Assembly (NCBI GenBank): GCA_943736015.1
Contig: OX031057.1
Coordinates: forward strand, 39,456,501-39,520,500
Reading direction: 5' to 3'
From: Tridacna crocea
Lineage: Eukaryota; Mollusca; Bivalvia; Cardiida; Cardiidae
Length of the DNA: 64,000 nucleotides
Below the pieces are notes generated by a model. That model was not told where the DNA came from. It saw nothing but the letters and a program-made list of their open reading frames with translations, and made no database searches. This document shows, one piece after another, positions 43,157 through 56,600 of this stretch. Both the position numbers and the translations under genes were made by a program. The first letter of the stretch is position 1, and the number at the start of each line of letters is the position of its first letter.

Positions 43157-43740
43157 ATCACTCTCTTGCACTCCGGATCATTACATTTACCTCTGTAGTG
43201 GGCTCAGAAAGTAATCCGTCATTACGTCATATTTTTGTCACATGACCATAACTCAAAATGGCTACACAAACGCCGGTGAAAGAAAGACCAATATCGATTG
43301 TTTCGTGTGCTGTTTAAACAGCATGGGACCAATCAGACTTAGTGATAGGAAATGAACAAAAGAGGGATTTTCTGAAAAGCCTAAATATCTTTAAAGGACG
43401 ATTACTTGATTTTTAATCGTACAAACTTAGATCCAGCGGTGTGTCAAATCAGTTGTCATCATTCATGGGCGCAGCCATTTTTGTTAAAATCGGCGTAAGA
43501 TTCTTAAAAGTGAAGAGGCTCGATAAAAACAGTTCCATTTTATGCTGGTAAATTCATCAGTTTGAACGCACCTATTATGTATCCAGAATCATATTTCCTT
43601 TGTCTAACTTACAATTTCACATATGAAACAGTTAAACAGTAACAAAACATCTTTTCCTCGGTTTGACAAGATTCTTGTCATTTAGCCCATCGCAGAGATG
43701 TATGTGAGGTAACGAACGACAACTCTGCTCGGAGATTGAT
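43157..43740 (+). mobile_element. ~585-bp element, copy 2
   Basis: It is nearly identical to the inverted copy at 45492-46076. No transposase; ends CTCTTGCACTCCGG and CTCTGCTCGGAGATTG. Confidence 0.75.
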
Positions 43741-45170
43741 CGTTAATATTTCTCGTTACGTCTCGATTTCGCCCTTTTGTGTTTTACAAGAGACAGTTCC
43801 GAGATTGGGATAGGTTCCGCGCTCTGCCTCATTTTTGAGATATTCGGCTATTTGAACAAAAGGGGCGAATGGTATTTTGTTTTGATTCTGAAACATTCGT
43901 AACGAACGACTGAAATGCAAACGGGAAATCTTTCGTTGTTTACGTAAAAGTTGAGTAAATTTCTCGTTAGCATTTTTTCCACGTTCTCCTTTGTAGAGAG
44001 TACCGCAGTTTTCCGGTTATAGTTGCGCATGGTTCAAAGCCGGGTCCATTATTTAGAATGTTTATTCTACGGGTTAAGAAGAAAAATATAAGTTAAAATA
44101 TGTATCTGACCTTTTCTGCAACCCTTTTAGTACAATGTGTCATATTAGTACTTTTCTTCAAAAGAAAATATCATGGTTAATAACAAACACATACTATTTG
44201 TAGAATAAATCTTTTGTTTTGTGGTTTCTATCCTAAGTTTGAGCTTTCAGAAGATAGAGCACTATGATCATAAAAAAAAAACATCTGCGACTAGGGAATC
44301 TGTACATACTTGTATGATCCCGTCAACAACATAACAATAATGATAAAAAGAGTCGTAATTACACTTATGCTGCAAGTAAACGTTCATAGATACTAAATTG
44401 CTAAACATAGTTCTGTATATTCTTTGGATTTGATGAGGATGATGAGTGACTAAATACATCTAGAGCTACGTTCTGGGTATTTTTTAGCTTTTCTCATTCC
44501 AGGACACTGAGCGTTTTCCAGTATTTATGAACAAAGTCAAGAAGTACAATTTATGCCGCAGTAATTCACAACTATAGTCGCCATAGCGGCTAGTGTAGAT
44601 AAAGATCAGACTGTACAAAACGTGGAGTCTGATCTTTGATCCATACTGCTCGCATTGCTTAGCAATGTTGGATAATGGCAGCCTTTATAATCCAATTGTT
44701 TCGGTCTGACATTGAGACTGAAAGTATCCTTTGGGTCAAATCCTGTCGTAGTCGTATACTGCAATTTTCAGTATACATTCAACATGGCACATCAGATGGG
44801 GTACATTTTTTTTTTCCAGCAAAGGCCATGACAATATATCTACTCTCCAGACGACATAGAGTTCAATTTTGCTGAGTAAAGCTTAGATAACGATGTTGAA
44901 CGACAAGAAGGGATTTAAATGAGCCGAAGAAAGTCCGCCTTCAAGCCATTCTGACACGCACGTGCGCTTGAACCGGAAGAAGGGTAAATTCAACTTTTAT
45001 TTCTGACCCTGTCAGACAACAAACGATAGCGATTTGAAACCTATGGTATGTAAACTGAATTTTGAACGTATGTTGATGGCATTTCGAATCTTTCGGAGAC
45101 GTCAAAAGTTTTGACTAGCTTATCGTGAAAGCTTTTGTACTTGTACACATCAAACTAAGTATGGCTTAGG
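43741..45170. other. Spacer between inverted copies, little recognised
   Basis: It contains a family C palindrome at 44592-44654 (AGATCAGACTGTAC with its inverse) and otherwise no feature I can support. Confidence 0.5.
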
Positions 45171-45330
45171 CCAATACAAAATAATTTGGCGTTATAAAGG
45201 AAGAAAACATTGTGAATAGGGTGAAAATACTGGATATATATAGCATTTTCTCCTTTTTCCAAAGTGTTTTCTAAAGGCATTTTCGATCTATATTGGGCTC
45301 GATAAAACCCGGGATTGTTTGGTCAATGAT
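45170..45330 (+). mobile_element. Degenerate family A MITE
   Basis: GAAGAAAACATTGTGAATAG through CCAAAGTGTTTTCTAAAGG survive. Confidence 0.6.
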
Positions 45331-45491
45331 TGAGCAGCATTGCTGAAAAGAGCAGGTTAAAGAAGTATATCACAAATGTTTACGCGCATCCATACTGCGC
45401 ATGTGTTTTTTTCAAGGGTAGTGAATCGAAAGTAGGCCTACACATATGTAGTATTTGCACATATGATCATACTATTAGTACACTGAAACAA

Positions 45492-46076
45492 GCAATCTCC
45501 GAGCAGAGTTGTCGTTCGTTACCTCACATACATCTCTGCGATGGGCTAAATGACAAGAATCTTGTCAAACCGAGGAAAAGATGTTTTGTTACTGTTTAAC
45601 TGTTTCATATGTAAAATTGTAAGTTAGACAAAGGAAATATGATTCTGGGTACATTATTGGTGCGTTCAAACTGATGAATTTGCCTGTATTAAATGGAACT
45701 ATTTTTCTTTCAGCCTCTTCACTTTTAAGAATCTTACGCCGATTGTAACAAAAATAGATGCGCCCATCAATGATGACAACTGATTTGACACACCGCTGGA
45801 TCTAAGTTTGTACGATTAAAAATGAAGTTATCGTCCTATAAAGATATTTAGGCTTTTCAGAAAGTCCCTCTTGTGTTCAATAACTATCGTTTAAGTCTGA
45901 TTGGTCCCATGCTGTTTAAACAGCACACGAAACAATCGGTATTGGTCTTTCTTTCACCGGCGTTTGTGTAGCTATTTTGAGTTATGGTCATGTGACAAAA
46001 ATATGACGTAATGACGGTCTACTTTCTGAGCCCACTACAGAGGTAAATGTAATGATCCGGAGTGCAAGAGAGTGTG
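45492..46076 (-). mobile_element. ~585-bp element, copy 3
   Basis: Inverted relative to copy 2, 1.75 kb away, with about 95% identity over the parts I compared by eye. Confidence 0.75.
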
Positions 46077-46215
46077 AAACAAGTAGAATAGAGAAAATAA
46101 TGGATCTGTGAACTGTCACCATGAAATGATTAAAATACTTTTTGACATGGCATTTAACACTAAATAAGCAAACAAAAAGCAGGAAATTTAAAGCTGTGGA
46201 AGTACAGCTGTTTCC

Positions 46216-46290
46216 ACTTTCAAGATTATTTTGGGAAAAGGAGAAATTGCTAAAGGAGTAATTTCTCCTTTTCGTACTCTTTCCTTGAAA
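46216..46290. mobile_element. Isolated MITE hairpin
   Basis: Only the palindrome remains: GGGAAAAGGAGAAATTGCT and AGTAATTTCTCCTTTTCG. No element ends are present. The stretch 46380-46900 after it is AT-rich with nothing recognised. Confidence 0.65.
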
Positions 46291-46909
46291 AAAGTAACTT
46301 CCACAGTGACCTTCCAGTTCAATACTGTTTTCTGACAAAAAAAAAAAAACATGGCTAGGTATCATTTTATTTTCTTAAACAGATTTTTCTTAAAATTTCC
46401 ACACAAATAGTATTTTTAATTCTAAACAACAAGAAAAAATAAAATACATATTTATTTAAGATAAACCCTTGGTTTGGTCAAATTATCTTCTTTTGAACTC
46501 AATAGTCTACATATAAAATGCATATTTTTACATTTACCATGCTCAAAACCAGGCTTTTATCTATCTTCTGTGTAAAACTGAATTGATTGCCATTAAAATA
46601 ATGTGCATTTGTATATTCTTCAGTTAATTTTTTGTAACTGATTAAATCCATATTAAAAACATTAAAAACATATTAAATCCAAAATAAGCCAAATTTTGGA
46701 AATGTATATTTCTTTTCTACAGGCAAATTCCTCAGAAACACTTTAGATCGATATCTTCTTTTACTTTCTTTTTAATCTCTTAAAGACATGATGAACTTTG
46801 GATGTGCAAAATTTAACAAAATAAGCTGTTTGTTAATAATATTTGTGATATAACTATGTCGTTCAGATCTGACTGCAAGGAACTTGAACTTGCAGAATAT
46901 CTAATTCAG

Positions 46910-47325
46910 TATTAAAAAACCCTGAAGGAGCCTTTTGAAAACATTGTGGGAAAAGGAGGAATTTATGGAAACCAGCATTTTCTCCTATTACCCACAATGT
47001 TTTCTACCCTTACGCAGATTTCTATCATACGTTCCATATTCATTTTGTAGTCTGCAAATACTTTCAGTTTGGACAAGTCTAAGAATTTGCCATGGTAAAG
47101 AATTTATCTTTTACTACACAATCAGGAGTTTTAAGGATCCCTAAGAAAGACAGCTTTTGAAATGTTGTAGCAAAGGATAAAATGCTGGTCACCAGCATTT
47201 CCTCATTTTCCAACAATGTTTTCTACTCTACTGAAGACTGCACCCTAATTAGCCACATTTCATTTCACTTCTGTATTATGCTTTGGATTTGGACAGGTCT
47301 AAAATTTTGTGTGGTGAAGGGTGAA
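46910..47325 (-). mobile_element. Two degenerate family A MITEs in tandem
   Basis: Copies at 46910-47106 and 47110-47325 in the same direction, upstream of the MARCH gene. A family C palindrome relic follows at 47382-47458. Confidence 0.65.
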
Positions 47326-47568
47326 GCCTTTGCACATTGAAGGTTTATTGAGTTATTTCTATAGATGACACAAATAAAGATCACACTGCCTTTTGTAATT
47401 ATTGAAGATCAAGATCAGATTGCTCAGAACATGTAGTGTGATATTTGATCTACACTCTTTGCCATATTCTGGAATATTTAGGCAACCTTTAAAATTTCAA
47501 CAGTAGTACATGTACCTATTTTCCCTAGTGAGCAGGTCTATTTTTATTTTAGTGTTTTGAAGGTTAAG

Positions 47569-47676
47569 ATGTCACTACGACGTCAGATGTTCATCAGAAA
47601 TGCAAGCCGTGACTTTCTGCTTCCAGGGACATTGCATACCCTGCCAGAGGAGGAGCAGCCCCAGCGAACAGATGTG
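47569..47676 (+). CDS. MARCH exon 1 (start)
   Basis: MSLRRQMFIRNASRDFLLPG and a Glu/Gln/Pro-rich end; 36 codons, donor GTG|GTATGT. A pyrimidine-rich acceptor (TATTTTTATTTTAG) 17 bp before the ATG implies that the 5' UTR starts in an earlier exon. Confidence 0.65.
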
Positions 47677-50600
47677 GTATGTTTTACATTCCAAGATATG
47701 TTTGTTGCAGGGGTCTGAAAAGTGTGCATGTTGTACAGAACAGTGTTAGTTTAACTTTATCAGATGACAAAAGTTTGACTCTTTATTTAACCCATTACCA
47801 CACAATGCCGACTTTTGACGACCCTGAGAAAGAAGCCGTTAGAAAACATTGCGGGAAAAGGAGAAAATGGTGGTAACCAGCATTTTCTCCTTTTCCCACA
47901 ATGTTTCCTACCTTTCACAAAACAAATTTCAAATTTTCAGTCACTTTATTTTTTCATCTGCAAATGTTTTCAATTTGGACCAGTCCATAATATTGTTATT
48001 TGGTAATGGGTTAAGGAAGCATTTGCCAACAACAGACATCCTGCTAAAATGATTCATCTCAATACAGTGCTTTAAATCTGTATCACATAACCCCAACTTT
48101 TAACGACCCTGTGAAAGAAGTCTTTTGAAAACATTGTAGGAAAAGGAGAAAATGCTGGTAACCAGCATTTTCTCCTTTTCCCACAATGTTTTCTACCCTG
48201 TTGGAAACAAGTTCCAATTTCTGAGTTACTTTTATTTTGTCATCTGCAAGTGCTTACAATTTGGACCAGTCTAAAAGTTTGTTGTTTGGTAAAGAGTTAA
48301 AGTGCTTCTTTTCATATTTAGACATGTACTGTGCACTGCAAGCAGTCAGAAATTGCCTCTGCCCATACATTTAGGTTTATAACTCTAATTTGTTTGTTAA
48401 CAAATTTAGAGTTGTAAATAAATTTATCTCCTAAAATATGGAAAAAAAATTAGGCTTTGATCATACTGGAAGCGTTAGCAAATGACAAAATTAATGTCAC
48501 TCAAAAGATGAGATTTGTCTTTTAGAAATAGTAGATGTTGTTAGAAAGGGAGAAAATGCTGCTCACTGGGATTTGCTTCTTTTCCCTAGTTTAAAAATCT
48601 TCATCCTGAGGGTGCAAAAGTATTGCACCATTTGGTAAAAAGGTTAACCCTATACTAAATAATCAGGAAGAAGGATTTTGAAAATATCGAGAGAAGGAGA
48701 AAATGCTGCTGAACAGCATTTTCTTCTTTTCCATCACTTTTTCTACCACATCAAGAAGAATCTCAATTATTTAACCCTTAACCTCTCAGTCACAAGTTTC
48801 CCTTTTGAAAACATTGTGAAAAGAAGAAAATGCTGCTAACCAGCATTTTCTCCTTCTTCCACGATGTTTTTGCCCTTTCAAAGGCAAAGTTCATCACTTG
48901 AGTCATATTTGTCGTCTGCAAATGCATCTAATTTGGACTTGTCCAAAATTTTGTCATGTGGTAAAGAGTTAAACTACCTGCAACTTGTTGTCTGCAAAGA
49001 AAATTTGACATTTCATAATATCTCTGTTATTCGTGAAGATATTTCTTTTCAAACTTGCTAAAGTTGTATTCTATGAAAGGGGAATCAGCACAACAGGGGC
49101 AGGTAACCATCAAACTATTTTTAACACAGTTTTGCCCCTTTTTTGATAGGGAATTTTTCAATGAAAATCAAGCACTTGCAGTCAAGAAGTGAAATGTGCC
49201 TGCAGTGCTTTTGTAATGGATTTGAAGTAATTTTATTTAACTCTGTACCAAATGACAAATTCATAGACTGGTCCAAATTGAAAGCATTTGTAGCCAACAA
49301 AATAAATGTGAATGAAGAGTTGAAATTTGATTTTGGAAGAGTAGAAAACATTATGGGAAAAGGAGAAAATGCTGGTTACCAGCATTTTCTCCTTTTCCCA
49401 CAATGTTTCCAAAAGGCTTCTACCTCACGGTCAGCAAAAGTCGTCATTGTGTGGTAAAGGATTAAAACGAAAAAATGTTTCAGCCTGTCACAGACTTGGA
49501 TGCTACCTATGAGCCATCATTTGACCAACATGAACCACCACCAACAGTACATGTGACACAAGAAGGTTTTCAAAACAGTGTGGCAACAGAAACAAATTGG
49601 GATGAAAGCTATAAGGATTTAGCCCAATCAAGGTCTCCTATTTATTGCCCATCTCATAAACATCCCAATATTTTTTCAAGGTGATACTTTTTCCAAAATG
49701 TATCTTTCTGTCCCTGTCTGTTTGTCTCAGGAAGACTCCTGTGATATACTGTACTATTAACTCTATCCCTTTCCCAAACAGTCCCTGGTTTTTACGACCC
49801 TAGGATAACAGCCTTTTGAAAACATTGTGGGAAAAGGAGAAAATGCTGATAACCAGCATTTTCTCCTTTTCTCACCATGTTTTCAACCCTTCACAAAACA
49901 AATTCCAAAATTTCAGTCACTTTTATTTTGTCGTCTGCAAATGCTTCCGGTGTGGACAAGTCTAAAATTTTGTTGTTTGGTAAAGAGCTATACAAGCTTG
50001 TCAGAATTAACACTTTTTAAAGCACCTTTTATGACTATAGTTGCTTTTGTGGCTAGTGTAGACCAAGATCAGACTGTACTTTTTGTGCAGTCTGATCTGA
50101 ATCTACACTGTCCAATTTGCTGGAGTTATATAGACAAAATGAATCTTGAAACTGCAATTATTTTGGTCTAACTCCTAGATTGAAAATGTGTGTTTAGTTA
50201 TTTGATATTCTAGGGATTTATTGCAATTGCAAATTGCAAATCAACATTAGTTTGGTTCTATCTTTTACAAAACAATCCTGGACCTTGACTTCATTAACTC
50301 TTTACCATATGAGAAATATCTGGACTTGTCCAAATTAATAGCACTTGCAGATGACAATTAAAATATGACTCAAATGAAGAAATTTGCCATTGGCAGGGTA
50401 GAAAACATTGTGGAAAAAAATGATGGTTACCAGGATTTTCTCAGTTTCCCTCAATGTTTTCAAAAGGCTTCTTCCTTGAGGTAATTAAAAGTTGGCCTTA
50501 TCTGGTAAAGGGTTAAGGAAGAAGGCTTTTGGAGATAGGGTGATAAGCAGCATTTTCACCTTCTCCACAATGTTTCATTGAGGTACTACATTTCTGTCAA

Positions 50601-53600
50601 ATATATTTTGTTGTGTGGTGTGAAATCAACTTAGCTACATTGCTGTCAACTGAAATTATTATGGCCCCCTTTCGAAGAAATGGGGGTATATTGCTTTGCA
50701 CTTGTCGGTCTGTCCGTTGGTCCGTCGGTCGGTCTGTAGACCACATGTTTGTCCGGAGCATAACTCAAAAAGTATTTCAGGTATCACCTTGAAACCTCAT
50801 AGGTGGATTAACCTTATTAAGGAGAAGTGCAGTGCACAAGAACCATAACTCTGCCCATTATATTTTGGAGTTATTGCCCTTTGTTGATTTTCATACTTAA
50901 TTTTTGTCCAGAGCATAACTCAAAAGGTTTTTCAGTTATCATCTTGAAATTTTATATGTGGATAGATCTTATTCAGGAGAAATGCATTGCACAAGAACCT
51001 TAACTCTGCCCATTATATTTTTGCAGTTACTGCCCTTTGTTGATTTTCGTACTTATTTTTTGTCCGGAGCATAACTCAAAAAGTATGTGAGGTAAAATCA
51101 TGAAACTTTAAAAGTTGATAGTTCACATAAATGGGAAGTGCAGTGCCCAAGAATTGTTAATTTATCATTAATTAATTTTTGAGTAATTACCCTTTGTTCG
51201 TTTTTACACTTTGAACGTAAGAGTTTATATTCACATTGGATGCCATTAGGGGGGCATAAATGTTTTACAAACATCTCTTGTTTGACTTTCCAAGTTAGGA
51301 AATATTATGGAAAAAGGAGCAAATGTTGATGGCAGGCATATTCTCCTTTCCCCACTATATGTATATTTTCTATATTTTCACAGAAGAATCCAATTGTTTG
51401 ATATACTTTAATTTCTAGTCAGCTATTGCTCTCATTGCAAACAAGTCCCAAATACTATATTGTTATTTATTTGGCAAAGAAATAAAGTTTGTTAAAGAGT
51501 CATGAGTAGTACTGATGAACTCATTACCAAACTGCAAAATTTTAGGATTGTCCAGATCGAAAGCATTTGCAAAAGACAAAATAAAAGTGACTAAAAAATT
51601 GAAATTTGTCTTGTGAAGGGTAGAAAACATTGTGGGAAAAGGAGAAAATGCTGGTCACCAGCATTTTCTCCTTTTCCCACGATGTTTTCTGAAGGCTTCT
51701 TTCTCAGGGGCGCCAACAGTAGGGATTGTGTGGGAATGTGTTAGGGAAACTCAAGGAAAACATTGATAAGAGCACTGACTGCGATTACAGGAGTTCTATT
51801 GGAAAATGCAAATTAACATTCTGTTACAGAGAAGATGGACCTGGCAGATTTCCACTTGTTTTGGATTATCCTCCAGGTACACCTTACACAGAGATAGAAG
51901 AACTGAAACCAGAAACCAAGAATCAGAAGGTTTGTAAATAGTAGAATTAGATTTTTTTATTGACTTTAACATTTCTTTCAATACTTTAAATGCCTTTTTG
52001 GCCCGTGCAGATCAAGATCAGACTGCACAAAATGTGGGTAAAGTAGATGTTCTTGCAATCGGTTTTCAAATGTCTCCAGCCAGGCTTTCTTTTATGACAA
52101 AGTAACACCTGAATGATAGAAGAGGTAAAAATAAAAACACCAGTAGGCTAATATTTAGTTGGTCTGTGTACCAAGCCTTGTTTGGACCATGGGTAACTAC
52201 AAGCAGAGCTTCAGATAAAAGATGGTGATGGTATTTTAAAGTCGTTATTTCTCTTCAAAACCCTTTCTTCTCAATGAGATGATTCTAATGAGTACCAACA
52301 ACATAAGGTTTAGTGGAGAATAATTGATATTTTCAATTTTAAAATCAAAATTACTCCCTTTATCTGGGGCTCTGTAACTGTAAAGCCTTAACCACGCAAT
52401 GCCAAATTTTAACAACCCTAACCAAAAACGCTTATGAAAAAATATTGGGAAAAAGGAAAAAAATGCTGGAAACAAGCATTCTATCCTTTTCTTGCAATGT
52501 TTTCTTCACTTGCACATACTTAATTCACCGTTTGATCCTTGTCTACTTTATGAATTTGACATGGAGAAGTCTAAATATGTTATCTTTTAAAAAGTAAAGG
52601 GTCATTGTGCTTTTGTGTCCATAGAAAATTTACTTGCTTCCTGAAAATCAGCAAAATGACAAGCAGTGAGTTGAAAAAAGAATATGTGATATCATGCTGT
52701 TTAATTTCCTACAGCCAATGCCACCTGCATTGAAATTGAACTTTGCAACAAGTTCTAGAGATAGTATTGGAAATTTGCCATTTTCCCCCATTTTGACTGG
52801 TTCCCACCATTCTCTGCGGTCCATTGGTGTGGATGATGATCCAGTTCCTGCCTTGCCGATGAGTCCAGTAGCATTCATTTCTACAAGCACCCCTGCCCCC
52901 AACAGAGATGCATCCATGGACATACCTTTGTGTCAAAGTATTGCAGATTCAAGGTAGGTTTTAGAAAATTGCTGCATGGTTTAGAGATTGTGACATAGTT
53001 TCCTGTCGAAAGTTATACAAAGAAGATTAGTGAAGTATACCGACTTCGTTAATAACGTCAGACGTTAGAGTAATTTTAAAATCTGTGAATCTGTGATCTT
53101 ATAAAGGTCATCATGTGAGACTACACAGTAATCGACCACTGAGGAACCTTTAGCAGATACAGAGGTAAATTCATTGGAAGCGTCACTTCGTCCATTGAGC
53201 ATACACATATTTGCATTTATCAAAAAGTCAATAAATTGCTCCCCATATGAATTGCAAGAAAAGTCTACAATATGTCTTGGTACAATATCATCTACTCCTG
53301 CTATGAAATCCAAATTACCACATCGACTATTGAAATCACCACAAATGTATATCATACCACAACCTTGAAATGAATAAATATCAGTTAATAAACATTCAAA
53401 GAAGTGATTTGAGTCAAAGAAGCGGGATGAGTTTTCAGGGGGCAGGTAGCAGACAGAAGGCATAAGCGTGAAGTCATCAAATTTATGAACCATTTTAAGC
53501 CATAGAATACCTTCACATGAACTGTTTAATACTTGAATATTGAATACTTCACTAAGAGTAGTTTTAATAAAAAAGCCTACGCCACCAGACCCATTTCTTG

Positions 53601-56600
53601 CTTTCCTATGAATGCTTTTCCTGTTGAGACCATACCAGCTATATCCATTTATACTAATTGCATTTATATTAATTGTATTTTCACCGACTAAGTGAGTCTG
53701 CTAATCCTTAGATGTCAAAATCGCTTCCAAGGATGCATGATAGTCTTAAGTTGAAGTTATCTGACTCTGGATTCATATTGAAACCGCGCACATTCCAAAA
53801 CCAGGCCTTATACTAATGTCTACGGTTACCTCCACCTTGACTACCACGACTGCGATTCCTGCCATGATTGTTTCTTCCCTTACTGCCTACTCTGTTCCAG
53901 CCTATGTGATTTTCATCACGGTCAGTGTTAATTTGTCTATCAAGATACATGTGTAAAAGAAAAGGGTTTAACCAATTATCATACAACCTCGTTATCAAGT
54001 ATATTTCAAGAGAGACAAGCTTTTGAAAATATTATGGGAAAAGGAGAAAATGCTAGTGACCAGCATTTTCCCACAATGTTTTCTACCCTTTCAAAAAACA
54101 GATGCTGTCATTTGAGATAATAATGTCTTAATTTCTAATCTGAAAGAGCTCTATATTTGTACAAGCAAGTTTGAAAATTTTGTTGTGTAAACTCTTCAAA
54201 ACTTAAAACTTTTAACTCTTTACCACACAACAAATTTATAGACTGGTCCAAATTGAAAGCATTTGCAGACGACAAAATAAATGTGACTGAAAAATAGAAG
54301 TTTGATTTGGGAAGGTTTGGGAAGACACCTTTAGAAAACATTGTGGGAAAAGGAGATAATGCTGATTACCAGCATTTTCTTCTTTTCCCACAATGCTTTC
54401 TAAAGGCATCTTATTTAGGGTCAACAAAAGTAGGGATTGTGTGGTAATGGGTTCATTCAGACTGAAAGCTTTTGCTGACGACAAAATAAACCCGACTTAG
54501 TAATCTAAAATTTGTTGAAAACATTGTAGGAAAAGAGAAAATATTGGTTAACTTTACCCACAATGTTTTCACGTCTTTTGAGTAGCAGTACCTGGTTTAG
54601 GCAAACTGTCGTTCTGGCGTTTTTTTCCTGTCACCTCTGATGCAAGTAAGTGAAGTAGTCGGTAGTTTTTGAAAGAAAGTTGGGTGAGTACTGGTATGAG
54701 AAAGCCAGGAATGGTATTCACCAACCATTCTTGAGAATATTCTTAGTCTTATTCTCCAAGGTTTTCTAAATTTGTAAGTAAGACAACTTCTAATTGGCTA
54801 AACCGAATTACCATGGTATGGAGCTGTTAAAAAAGCATTAAACTCCAATACAATATAAATTTGTAGGGTTGGTAATGCATGAATTTGTTCAGTAATGAAG
54901 TATCCTTTGCATTCCAAATGGGGAATTTCCTGATACATGATTATTTTGGATGTACATGTAATTTTATACCAATCAATGGGAAGAAAGCCTTAGAAAACAT
55001 TGTGAGAGAAGGAGAAAATGCTGGTAGCTAGTATTTTCTCATTGCTCACACAAGTTTCTACCCTTTTCAGAAACAAATTCCAGTTTTGGCTCTGTTAAAT
55101 TTGTGAGCTGAAATCAGTTTAAATTTAGACCAAGCTAAGAATTTTATGTTTGTTAACCCTTTACAGGAAAAAAATAATTCAGCCTTGTCCAAATTGAAAG
55201 CATTTGTCGACGACAATTTCAGTGTGGCTCAAATGGTGTAATTTTCCTTTGATAGGATAGAAAACAGTGCAATGTTTTCAAAAGACTTCTTTCCCAGGGG
55301 CATTAAAAGTTGTCATTGTGTGGTAAGGGGATAAACAGTTGAAAATTACCAACTGCAGACATTTACATCTTGCATCATATTACATTTTGTTTTCATAAAA
55401 ATCATTGTGGCAATAGGTAAAATTGCTTGTGGCAGACTCATACACATGTTTTTTTGATTGATAATAGTGTTGATGTCCCATATGTACTGTAAATACACGG
55501 ATATGTACATATGTTGAAAAATTTACTTATTACCAATTGTAGATTTTTTTCATGTGGAAATAATAACAAATTCAAGACATTTGTTATTTGTGGGCATACT
55601 TGTGGTAAAATATGCATGCAGCAAAGTTTGTGAAATTTTCAAATTTGCAAAATTGCAAAGATTTCCATGTTGCAAAAATTTCCACTAATACAGTAACTCT
55701 AAGGTTTTCAAATTAATCTACCAAAGAAGCTGAAAGTCCATTTTTGGAAGAAATATCAAAAGTTGATCAGTGTGTACAAGACAAGAATAAAGTCAGGAAA
55801 ACACTACTTATTTTCTTTTTTCTCAATGATTTCTCTGTTTCAATGCCTATCATTGGTAGATTCATCAAAACATATCTGTATTAACTCATTACCAAATGAT
55901 AATATTTTAGGCTTGTCCAAATCAAAAGCATTTGCAGACGACAAAATAAAAGTGACTGAAATTTTGAAATCTGTTTTGCAAAGAGAAGAAAACACCATGG
56001 GAAAAGGAGGAAATGCTGATTATCATTATTTTCTCCTTTTCCCACGATGTTTTCTAAAAGCTTCTTTCTCAGGGTTGTCAAAAGTAGGGATTGTGTGGTA
56101 TTGGGTTAAGTTAAAAAGTTGCTTCTTTGTCAGGCATCAAAATATTAGACTTGTCCAAATTTAATGCATTTATGGAATACAATTTTGTCTTTCAAAGAGT
56201 AGGAAGTAAAACCCAGAGGGAAAAGTAAAAAAAAAATGGTGGTTACCTCCTTCTCCCACAATATGTTCAAAAGCCTTCAACCTTAGTGTTGTAAAATACA
56301 GGATTTTTTGATAGAGTGTAATTTTTTTCATTGTTTCTTTTACAGAGTATTCATAAACCATCCAGAGTGCAATATGTGCCGTATTTGTCATGAGGATGGC
56401 AGCAAAGAGTCCCTAATTTCTCCATGTCATTGTACAGGAACTATGGGAATGCTGCACATGTCCTGCCTTGAAAAATGGTTAGGATCATCAAAAACAACAA
56501 AATGTGAGATCTGCCAGTTTAAATTCATTGTACACAAAAAGCCATATTCATTTAGATGGGTAAGTTTTGTATGACAAAGATAAGAATGTAGGATTGCATG

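Noticed and set aside
45330-45599. 89-residue open frame
   Set aside because: Overlaps a MITE remnant and the inverted 585-bp element.
50659-51282. CRISPR-like spaced repeats
   Set aside because: Units are 155 bp and contiguous, and the genome is eukaryotic; this is a Helentron-type array.
51745-51929. Longer MARCH exon 3 starting at TTAG 51744
   Set aside because: It is out of phase with exon 2 and its acceptor is the mutated end of a MITE; the acceptor at 51790 restores the frame.
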